Positions 7,886 through 13,470 of a DNA stretch of 13,475 nt are shown here, in pieces (position 1 is the stretch's first letter; every line of letters begins with the position of its first letter). The DNA is from an uncultured Bacteroidota bacterium (GTDB lineage: Bacteria > Bacteroidota > Bacteroidia > 2-12-FULL-35-15): assembly GCA_903833025.1 (NCBI GenBank), contig CAILDT010000827.1, forward strand, positions 1 through 13,475, given 5' to 3'. The notes under the pieces were generated by a model. The model was not told where the DNA came from. It did not search any database and saw nothing but the letters and a program-made list of their open reading frames with translations. Position numbers and translations under genes: made by a program.

Positions 7886-8950
7886 TTAATCTTTCACTCT
7901 GTTAAATTTTAATGCTTTCAACATCCAATTTGGTAATGGTTTTAAGGCATCTCGTTTTCTTAAATCCAGATACCAGCCAATTTTTTTTAGTATCGGAATT
8001 TTCTTTGTCTCCACAAATTCTATCAGCGCACCATCAGGGTCTTCAATATAACTAAAGTGTCCGGCTGCTTCGCCCATATCAAATTTTTCTCCGCTATCAA
8101 CTGTAAAAGGATAACCCTTCTCCGCACACAATTGTTTCATTGCGCTTTGATTGGTAATATCAAAACATAAATGAATAAAGCCCTGGTCGCCCCAAAAGCG
8201 ATTCTCAAATATTTTGCGCGGTGTAATGTCATACGCTTTTATTAATTCTATTTCGCTTGCGCCAAGCAATTTTGAAAACGCACCTACTCTTGGTTTGCTA
8301 TGTTTTAATAGCACTCTGCGCACTTTATGCTTTCCTGCTGGTAGGTGTTCGAAATCTTCAAACACTCCTTCTTCGTCATACACAACTTTATCATAACCCA
8401 ATATATCTGCATAAAATTTTATGGAACGTTCCATATCACTCACCCCAATCATACATCCTGCTGGACCTCCAGTAAGTTGCATCCCTTCGCCAAACCAAGA
8501 ATCACTACTTACAATTTGAAATAAATTATTCCAAGGGTCGCGCAAATAAAAAGTAAGATTTCCTGCCGAATCTTCTGTTGGTTCGCAAAGCAGATTTACA
8601 TTTTTAGATTTTAGAAATTTGTACGAACCTTCCACATCTCTCGATTTCATTCGTGTGCAGAAGAAACCTAAATCGCCTAATTTTATTTCAAACGGACAAG
8701 GTTGCGGAACTCTGCTGGTGTATTGCCATATTTCAAAACCTCCGCCACCTGCTAAGTTGATTGCTAATATTGCGTGGCGTTGATGAGGTTTTCCTCCGGT
8801 GTAAGGCAACATTAAATTTGCTTCTGCTGCTTCTTCAAATATTGGCACATCCATTCCAAAATGCTGACGATACCACTTAAATGCTTCGTGAACATTTGGT
8901 ATTCCTATTCCTATCTGTTGTATTCCTGCTATGGTTGGTTGTTGGTTCAT
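7886..8950 (-). CDS. Two-domain VOC (glyoxalase/bleomycin resistance/dioxygenase) superfamily protein
   Basis: The protein (354 residues) contains two VOC modules, about residues 6-150 and 160-316, each ending in the family's typical strand (YLRDPWNNLFQIV, residues 135-147; YIEDPDGALIEFVE, 301-314). The second module keeps H260 and E311 at positions that usually bind the metal. The first has Q11 and Q145 where H and E are common, so it may be structural only. A basic C-terminal tail (residues 317-354) follows. The fold serves dioxygenases, glyoxalases, epimerases and binding proteins, so no reaction can be assigned. It starts 3 nt after the stop of the dehydrogenase gene and ends 1 nt before the di-iron protein gene, so the three are almost certainly co-translated and may share a small-molecule pathway. 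Confidence 0.82.
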   Translation of the reverse strand: MNQQPTIAGIQQIGIGIPNVHEAFKWYRQHFGMDVPIFEEAAEANLMLPYTGGKPHQRHAILAINLAGGGGFEIWQYTSRVPQPCPFEIKLGDLGFFCTRMKSRDVEGSYKFLKSKNVNLLCEPTEDSAGNLTFYLRDPWNNLFQIVSSDSWFGEGMQLTGGPAGCMIGVSDMERSIKFYADILGYDKVVYDEEGVFEDFEHLPAGKHKVRRVLLKHSKPRVGAFSKLLGASEIELIKAYDITPRKIFENRFWGDQGFIHLCFDITNQSAMKQLCAEKGYPFTVDSGEKFDMGEAAGHFSYIEDPDGALIEFVETKKIPILKKIGWYLDLRKRDALKPLPNWMLKALKFNRVKD

Positions 8951-8953
8951 TCG

Positions 8954-9751
8954 TTATTCTTGTTTTTGTTTCCGTATCATTTTAGAGAATAATTTTGGAA
9001 AAAAACGTTTGAGCCATACTGCTCGTAATTCTTTCCGTCCAATAAATATTTCTTCTTTATTGTTTTTTGTTGCTCGTATTATTTCCATTGCGCACTCCTC
9101 CGCACTTATTCCTTGGTCGGTGCTTTCATCCATTTTATTATGTTTGGTGCCATCGCTGTTTAATGCGTTTACAGAAATATTAGTACGAATTCTTCCCGGA
9201 CAAACAACCAACACTTTTACATTGTCATTATAAATTTCCATTCTTAATGATTCGAAGAAACCGTGCAATGCGTGTTTGGATGCTGAATAAGCGGAGCGCA
9301 AATAAAAACCAAATTTACCGGAGATGCTGCTTATCACAATTATGTTTCCGCCTTTTTGTTTCAACATAAAAGGTAAAACAGATTTTGTTAAAGCAATTGT
9401 TCCAAAGAAATTTACTTCCATTATTTTCCTGTCCACCTCTATTGGTGTGTCTTTAACAAGCGCACGCTGGCTTACTCCTCCATTGTTTACAAGCACATCT
9501 ATCTTCCCGAATTTTGTAATTACTCTTTGTGTAAGGTCGTCAATATTAGTTGTGTTTGCTAAATCAAGCGGAAGGATAAAAACATTTTCATCAGCTATTT
9601 TTAAACTGCTTTTTACTCTGTTTAATTCTTCTATTCTGCGGGCGGATAAAATAAGTTTAGCTCCTTCATTTGCAAAAGCCACTGCCAACGCTTCGCCAAT
9701 GCCTGATGATGCTCCGGTTATCCAAACTACTTTATCTTTAAAGGAAATCAT
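8954..9751 (-). CDS. Short-chain dehydrogenase/reductase (classical SDR)
   Basis: This is an NAD(P)-dependent oxidoreductase of the classical SDR type, 265 residues. It has the Rossmann motif TGASSGIG (12-19), SARR (36-39) after the second strand, DL at 63-64, NNGG (89-92, in place of the usual NNAG), N114, the catalytic serine in SSIS (S142) and YSASK (Y155, K159), and CPGRIRT (184-190). I place the start at the ATG at 9751. A TTG three codons upstream is open, but it lies inside a perfect -7 element (TACTTTTG), so it should not be in the mRNA. It is the first gene of the operon with the VOC and di-iron proteins. Its C-terminus is basic and hydrophobic (WLKRFFPKLFSKMIRKQKQE), which may favour membrane contact. 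The DltE/YqjQ-like subgroup is a fair guess; the substrate is unknown. Confidence 0.9.
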   Translation of the reverse strand: MISFKDKVVWITGASSGIGEALAVAFANEGAKLILSARRIEELNRVKSSLKIADENVFILPLDLANTTNIDDLTQRVITKFGKIDVLVNNGGVSQRALVKDTPIEVDRKIMEVNFFGTIALTKSVLPFMLKQKGGNIIVISSISGKFGFYLRSAYSASKHALHGFFESLRMEIYNDNVKVLVVCPGRIRTNISVNALNSDGTKHNKMDESTDQGISAEECAMEIIRATKNNKEEIFIGRKELRAVWLKRFFPKLFSKMIRKQKQE

Positions 9752-9757
9752 TGCCCG

Positions 9758-9765
9758 CAAAAGTA
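9758..9765 (-). promoter_or_regulatory. -7 element TACTTTTG of the SDR-VOC-di-iron operon
   Basis: Read on the minus strand this is TACTTTTG, a perfect TAnnTTTG, with its last base 6 nt before the ATG at 9751. Transcription would therefore begin almost at the start codon, giving a leaderless or near-leaderless mRNA. No good TTTG is visible at the -33 distance. Confidence 0.5.
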
Positions 9766-9781
9766 ACTTTAATTTTTATAC

Positions 9782-9789
9782 TAACTTTG
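9782..9789 (+). promoter_or_regulatory. -7 element TAACTTTG of the DUF4296 lipoprotein gene
   Basis: TAACTTTG matches TAnnTTTG fully and lies 16 nt before the ATG at 9806. It stands back to back with the minus-strand -7 element at 9758-9765, so polymerases at the two sites would compete for the same 50-60 bp. No clear -33 TTTG is visible. Confidence 0.5.
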
Positions 9790-9805
9790 CCGTATTATTA
9801 AAAAT

Positions 9806-10165
9806 ATGATTAAGAAATTTTCTTTCCTTTTTATTTGTTTGTTTGTGGTTGCTTGTTCCGACAAGCCAACTATTTCTATCCCTGATAACGTGTTGCCAAA
9901 AGAAAAAATGGCTGCTGTGATGCTGGATGTGCACCTTTTGGAAGCGTCGATGAATATGGCTGGCATCAACAGAAACAATATTGATATGGCTGGTAGTTCT
10001 GTTTCTTTAGATTTGGATGTGTTGAAAAAAAACAATATTACCAAAAAACAATTTGACGAAAGTTTTAATTTCTATTCCAATAATCCGCAACTATTATCCG
10101 AAGTATATCAAATGGTGTTGAACGATTTGAGCAAGATGCAAGCCGAAGTAACTAACAAAAAGTAG
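9806..10165 (+). CDS. DUF4296 domain lipoprotein
   Basis: The product is a 119-residue lipoprotein. Residues 1-16 form a signal peptide ending in the lipobox VVAC, with C17 as the lipidated residue, followed by SDKP. The rest fits DUF4296, a family that I know only from Bacteroidota: PDNVLPKEKMAAVMLDVHLLEA (residues 26-47) and FDESFNFYSNNPQLLSEVYQMVL (83-105), probably an all-helical domain. The function is unknown. Its promoter is divergent from that of the SDR operon, and its stop lies 11 nt from the convergent epimerase gene. From memory, relatives often carry this gene beside pyrC and the epimerase, so a shared envelope role is possible but not shown. Confidence 0.85.
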   Translation: MIKKFSFLFICLFVVACSDKPTISIPDNVLPKEKMAAVMLDVHLLEASMNMAGINRNNIDMAGSSVSLDLDVLKKNNITKKQFDESFNFYSNNPQLLSEVYQMVLNDLSKMQAEVTNKK

Positions 10166-10176
10166 GCGTTATTTAT

Positions 10177-11190
10177 TCAATTATTTTCTTGCAAAAATAA
10201 TTTACACCAATCATTTACCGATTCTTCCACAGAAATAAATTTATAATCAGGAAAAACATTTTTTATTTTTTCGTTAGAGAAAAAACTTCTATGGTGTGCC
10301 GACCGTGCCGTTTCTTTGGTTATTAATGGCATTGCACCTGTGGTTAAGTGGCGAAGGTTTTCTACCATCCACCCCAAGTTACTTAATACTTTCCCTGCTT
10401 TTATTTTCGCTTTTGGTTTATTAAACGCTTTGTGCATCATATCAAAATAGGTACGAAACGCAATATTTTCTGTACTTAAAATATATCGCTGACTGGTTAT
10501 TTCGCGTTCCATTAATTTTATCATCAATGCAGCAACATCGCGCACATCAATAAATCCGTTGGCTCCATTAGTATAAAACATTATGCCTTTTGCTGCTTTG
10601 CTAAACATATTAGCACTGCTTTGTTGCCAGTTGCCTCCGCCAATAATAATTGATGGGTTTACAATTACTACATTAAGTCCCTCTTCTGATGCACGCCACA
10701 CTTCGCGTTCTGCGCCATATTTACTTATGGAGTAATTAGAATTTTCGGGAGATGATTTCCAAAATAAATTTTCTGCCGACAGTTGTTCACCTGTGTTTCT
10801 GCCAATGGTGGCAATAGAACTAACGTGTAAAAACTTTTTTACTTTTTTCTCCATCGCCGCATTTACCATATTGGCGGTACCTTCAATGTTAATGCGCATC
10901 ATTTCGACTTCGTATTTTTGTTCGAACGAAACCATAGCCGCACAATGATACACTTCTGAAACACCTTCCATTGCTGCTAATAACGAATATATATCCAGCA
11001 AATCGGCATCTACCCACTCAATGTTTTTAAGTAGTTGGTCGGGTGAAGAAGTGTAATAGGAAAAAACTTTTTTTACGTTGGCTACATTGCTGTTAGGTCG
11101 TTTTATAACACGCACCTGTTTACCCAAATTACATAAACTGTATAATAAATGTGTGCCTACTAAACCTGTGCCGCCTGTTACTAATATCAA
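10177..11190 (-). CDS. NAD(P)-dependent epimerase/reductase (extended SDR)
   Basis: This 337-residue extended SDR starts directly with its Rossmann strand, MILVTGGTGLVG, giving the glycine motif G6-G9-G12. It continues with DADLLD (61-66), YHCAAMV (81-87), VSSIATIG (123-130) and the catalytic YSISK (Y153, K157), then NPSIIIGGGN (178-187). It resembles the dihydroflavonol-reductase-like/3-beta-HSD-like branch more than UDP-sugar epimerases, so the substrate is open. The start is TTG: no ATG is in frame upstream, a shorter protein would lose the first strand, and MILVTGGTGLVG is the expected N-terminus. It converges with the DUF4296 gene and is separated by about 125 bp from the small antitoxin-like gene upstream. 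No strong promoter is seen; TATTATTG (minus strand, 11265-11272) is one base off the -7 consensus. Confidence 0.88.
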   Translation of the reverse strand: MILVTGGTGLVGTHLLYSLCNLGKQVRVIKRPNSNVANVKKVFSYYTSSPDQLLKNIEWVDADLLDIYSLLAAMEGVSEVYHCAAMVSFEQKYEVEMMRINIEGTANMVNAAMEKKVKKFLHVSSIATIGRNTGEQLSAENLFWKSSPENSNYSISKYGAEREVWRASEEGLNVVIVNPSIIIGGGNWQQSSANMFSKAAKGIMFYTNGANGFIDVRDVAALMIKLMEREITSQRYILSTENIAFRTYFDMMHKAFNKPKAKIKAGKVLSNLGWMVENLRHLTTGAMPLITKETARSAHHRSFFSNEKIKNVFPDYKFISVEESVNDWCKLFLQENN

Positions 11191-11314
11191 TGGAGAGATT
11201 TTTTTGTATGAGAAAAATATTTAATCAGGATACTTTTCTGAATTTTGATTTGTGTTAAAAACACCAATAATAAATGCAGTTGAAATACTTTCATTTCAAT
11301 AACAATTTTAAAAG

Positions 11315-11530
11315 TCATTTCTTGCTTTTAAACTTCAATTGTTTTTTTGCTTCGTTCCAAGGAATATAATTTTCTTCTTTTGCAGTTTTTCTCCGTTCGT
11401 CCAAAACCTTTTTTTGCCAAGGATGAACAATTATTTCTTCCTCTTCCTGAATACGTATCAGTTTCAGGTCGGCAAGGTTTTGCAACAGTTTTGCTGCTTT
11501 CGGGTTTAAAATTTCTACTCGTAATGTCAT
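11315..11530 (-). CDS. Small antitoxin-like protein, no toxin partner visible
   Basis: The 71-residue product is highly charged. Its C-terminal half, WQKKVLDERRKTAKEENYIPWNEAKKQL (from W38 to L65), resembles the end of addiction-module antitoxins of the putative addiction module component type, which carry a helix with LDERL followed by W-x-E-(V/A)-(K/R)-x-x-L. The N-terminus (MTLRVEILNPKAAKLLQNLADL) looks like a strand and helix. In such pairs a RelE/ParE-type toxin normally follows within a few bases, but the 124 bp downstream of the stop hold no toxin-sized frame. It may be an orphan, or it may not be an antitoxin. The ATG at 11530 lies 4 nt after a perfect -7 element, so the mRNA should be leaderless. 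Family assignment is tentative. Confidence 0.6.
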   Translation of the reverse strand: MTLRVEILNPKAAKLLQNLADLKLIRIQEEEEIIVHPWQKKVLDERRKTAKEENYIPWNEAKKQLKFKSKK

Positions 11531-11534
11531 AGTG

Positions 11535-11542
11535 CAAAAGTA
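11535..11542 (-). promoter_or_regulatory. -7 element TACTTTTG of the antitoxin-like gene
   Basis: On the minus strand this reads TACTTTTG, a perfect TAnnTTTG, and the bases CACT then ATG follow. This leaves no room for an untranslated leader. The octamer is identical to the one before the SDR gene. No TTTG stands at the usual -33 distance. Confidence 0.5.
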
Positions 11543-11569
11543 ATTAAATAGATTGAAGTTTGTTTTTTA

Positions 11570-11800
11570 TCAAGCACCAACCGGCAATTTCGATTTATAA
11601 CTATACTCTATATTTTCAGGTATTTTACGTGGTTTTTTTAGTTTGCCGAGCATATAGCTACTCAATCCCGAATAACTAATACCTGCGTGGAGTGCTGCTT
11701 TATCTAGCGATTCAAACTTTTCGGTCATCACCCCATCTACAAATTTGTAAACCGCTTTGGTGTATTTGGCATCCGTCATTCTGCCCAATGTTTTCATCAT
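11570..11800 (-). CDS. Small helix-turn-helix-like protein of unknown function
   Basis: I do not recognise a named family for this 76-residue product. Residues 28-53 (KFESLDKAALHAGISYSGLSSYMLGK) fit a helix-turn-helix with the pattern of NUMOD1-type DNA-binding modules (F-x-S-x-x-x-A-A-x-x-x-G-I-S, then a second helix and GK), followed by basic KKPRK. This suggests nucleic-acid binding. No nuclease domain is attached. The start could be either of two adjacent ATGs (11800 or 11797). It begins 13 nt after the stop of the T9SS cargo gene, so it may be read from that promoter. No promoter of its own is seen. It may simply be a small regulator or a remnant of a larger protein. Confidence 0.5.
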   Translation of the reverse strand: MMKTLGRMTDAKYTKAVYKFVDGVMTEKFESLDKAALHAGISYSGLSSYMLGKLKKPRKIPENIEYSYKSKLPVGA

Positions 11801-11813
11801 CTTTTTTTATTTT

Positions 11814-12629
11814 TTATTTTATTACAATCATTTTTTTACCTGCACTAAAACCATTACTTGTTTGCAACTGATAATAATACGTACCCGCATCCAGTTCGGC
11901 GGTGCTTATTAATATATTGTGAAACGCATCGGTTACTTTATACCGTTTTACTTCTTGCCCTGTTATATTATAAAAAATTATTTCGGCAGTGGTGGTGCCT
12001 TGCGGCAAGGTATATTCTATAGTTGTTTCGCCTTTATTTGGATTAGGATAATTGGAAATGTTGGCTTGTTTTGTATTGTTGTTATCAGGCACCATACTTG
12101 TTATAACCCCGTTAGTGCAATCGTGGCAAGGGAGAAAGCCAGGGAGGGAGTACACAGATGAAGCTCCAGTATATGCGTTCTGCATAATCATTTTAAAACC
12201 AGAAGGAGTATAAGAAATAAAATCTTCATTTCCATAGCCTAAGGGTGCCGCACTTTGAGCAGTGCTATCTTGAATAAATAGAGTATTACCTGCTTCATCA
12301 AATACGTGGGTGAAAGAATGTCCAGGTAATGGAGAAGAAATAATCAAATATTCAATATCTGACGGATTAGTATTAAATAATTCTTCACTTATATACCTAA
12401 TTAATATGGTATAGTGATACCCAATAGGAGGAATATTGATTGTTCTAAAAACAGTATGATTTAAATTAAATAAGGTAATGACACTTGTATCATTCATCAC
12501 ATATTTGTATCCTGAAGAACTTAGCTTTACTAATCGTAAATTGCTATTAACATAATTATTCTCCAACGTTATCTGCGCAAAACCATTTACCGAAAGAGTA
12601 AAAAGCAATATTATAAGTAGTTTTTTCAT
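11814..12629 (-). CDS. Secreted protein with type IX secretion C-terminal sorting domain
   Basis: The 271-residue protein has a signal peptide (MKKLLIILLFTLSVNGFA, cut near residue 18) and a type A T9SS sorting domain at about 190-271: ISNYPNPNKGETTIEYTLP (191-209), then FYNITGQEV (219-227), and the final LDAGTYYYQL (246-255) and GKKMIVIK. It should therefore cross the outer membrane through the PorSS/T9SS machinery and be anchored to or released from the surface. The passenger (about 20-180) is rich in beta strand and aromatic residues, has a CHDC motif (C168, C171), and matches no domain that I recognise. The start at 12629 is the first ATG after a well-formed promoter. No T9SS machinery gene is present in the window. 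The sorting domain is a firm call; the role of the passenger is unknown. Confidence 0.88.
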   Translation of the reverse strand: MKKLLIILLFTLSVNGFAQITLENNYVNSNLRLVKLSSSGYKYVMNDTSVITLFNLNHTVFRTINIPPIGYHYTILIRYISEELFNTNPSDIEYLIISSPLPGHSFTHVFDEAGNTLFIQDSTAQSAAPLGYGNEDFISYTPSGFKMIMQNAYTGASSVYSLPGFLPCHDCTNGVITSMVPDNNNTKQANISNYPNPNKGETTIEYTLPQGTTTAEIIFYNITGQEVKRYKVTDAFHNILISTAELDAGTYYYQLQTSNGFSAGKKMIVIK

Positions 12630-12663
12630 TGGAGTAGTTTTTAAAGGTTAATTTTTTACCAAA

Positions 12664-12696
12664 CAAAACTACTCATTAATTTTCTGAAAAAGCAAA
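12664..12696 (-). promoter_or_regulatory. Bacteroidota-type promoter of the T9SS cargo gene
   Basis: On the minus strand this reads TTTG (12693-12696), 21 nt, then TAGTTTTG (12664-12671), a full match to TTTG-N(19-23)-TAnnTTTG. The -7 element is 34 nt upstream of the ATG at 12629. It is the best promoter in the window. Confidence 0.75.
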
Positions 12697-12825
12697 TATT
12701 CGGGAAAAACTGCAACTTCAATTTCTTCATCCTCAGACTTAATCCAAAACAAGCCCTTTTTTCAAACTGATAGGCAAAAAGAATGGTTTTCACATCAAAC
12801 AGCTAAAAATCAATCATATAGATTT
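12697..12825. other. Gene-free spacer between the T9SS promoter and array B
   Basis: I see no gene, hairpin terminator or repeat in this AT-rich stretch. With array B and the bases up to 13085 it makes a gene-free region of about 450 bp. Confidence 0.5.
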
Positions 12826-13020
12826 GGCTAACCTTCAATTTTGGTCAGCTAATGTCTTACTTTAGTTAGCGGATGTCTTACTTTGGTCAGCGGATGTCTT
12901 ACTTTAGTTAGCGGATGTCTTACTTTAGTCAGCGGATGTCTTACTTTGGTCAGCGGATGTCTTATTTTAGTTAGCTAATGTCTTGTTTTGGTCTGCTGAT
13001 GTCTCCGTTTAACCCGCTAA
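12826..13020. repeat. Tandem array of about 10 units of 21 bp (array B)
   Basis: Units are anchored by an AGC-like triplet at 12826, 12847, 12868, 12889, 12910, 12931, 12952, 12973, 12994 and 13015, always 21 bp apart. The core unit is AGCGGATGTCTTACTTT followed by a variable RGTY. The five central units are nearly identical and differ mainly by the transitions A/G and T/C in RGTY. The outer units decay: GCTAATG replaces GCGGATG at 12849 and 12975, and the first and last units keep only parts. There are no spacers and no long open frame, because the edge units bring stops in every candidate frame. It has no clear sequence similarity to array A but has the same period. It lies between the TPR gene and the T9SS cargo gene, about 130 bp upstream of the latter's promoter. 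Its function is unknown. Confidence 0.93.
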
Positions 13021-13085
13021 CTTTTCATTTTACACCACCAGTTGTTCCAAAATCCAACCAAATCAATCCAATTTCCCCAAAAAAA

Positions 13086-13403
13086 TCACTCCTCCAACAT
13101 CATCATCGCCTCATTTAATTCGCCCAGCGTTTTGCGGTTATTTTGCTTTTTTGCTATCGCGATACCTTTATTGTAAGTAGCAATAGCTTTTTCCACATTA
13201 CCCGTTTGCTCATAATATTTGCCTAACTGATAATACGCCCCAAGGTAATTTTCATCTCTTATGAGGAGCGTTTCAATAAGCTCAATAGCTTTTCTGAAAT
13301 TATTTTCTTTCCCAAATTCCAACGCCAACGCATAATTCAAAAACGAATCATTGGGTTCCGTTTCAAGCATTTGTAGGAGTTGTTGGAGGCGAGTGGAGGT
13401 CAT
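13086..13403 (-). CDS. Small tetratricopeptide repeat (TPR) protein
   Basis: The 105-residue product consists almost wholly of two TPR units, residues about 19-52 (NDSFLNYALALEFGKENNF...AIELIETLL) and 53-86 (YLGAYYQLGKYYEQTGNVEKAIATYNKGI), plus a capping helix that ends in LNEAMMMLEE. It has no signal peptide and no membrane segment, so it is a cytoplasmic protein-protein interaction module with an unknown partner. The start is fixed by a stop codon immediately before the ATG at 13403. Its upstream neighbour is outside the window. Downstream there is no clear terminator, and array B lies about 65 bp beyond its stop codon. Confidence 0.85.
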   Translation of the reverse strand: MTSTRLQQLLQMLETEPNDSFLNYALALEFGKENNFRKAIELIETLLIRDENYLGAYYQLGKYYEQTGNVEKAIATYNKGIAIAKKQNNRKTLGELNEAMMMLEE

Positions 13404-13443
13404 TTATAGTACTTTCATTTTTAAAAACAGATTGTTAATATTG

Positions 13444-13470
13444 AGATTCCTCGCTGCGCTCAGAATGACA
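13444..13470. repeat. Fragment resembling a dispersed intergenic repeat
   Basis: GATTCCTCGCTGCGCTCAG followed by AATGACA is clearly more GC-rich than its surroundings, and I have seen near-identical strings between genes in many unrelated bacterial genomes. The flanking ATTC and GAAT can pair into a short stem. It is cut by the window edge, so its extent is unknown. Confidence 0.5.

Noticed and set aside
8954..9760. A longer SDR protein starting at TTG 9760
   Set aside because: The TTG is part of a perfect -7 promoter element and would not be transcribed; ATG 9751 gives a normal SDR N-terminus.
9324..9809. A 161-residue + strand open frame opposite the SDR gene
   Set aside because: It lies antisense to a gene with clear catalytic motifs and has no recognisable domain, so it is a shadow frame.
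6052..13020. Homology between the units of arrays A and B
   Set aside because: By hand, the best phase gives only about 9 matches of 21 (sharing AGTA and CAT), which is not more than expected when all phases and strands are tried.
13404..13418. Four-codon leader peptide (M-K-V-L-stop) directly before the TPR gene on the minus strand
   Set aside because: A five-codon frame of this kind in AT-rich sequence is easily due to chance, and there is no attenuator-like hairpin or regulatory codon run.
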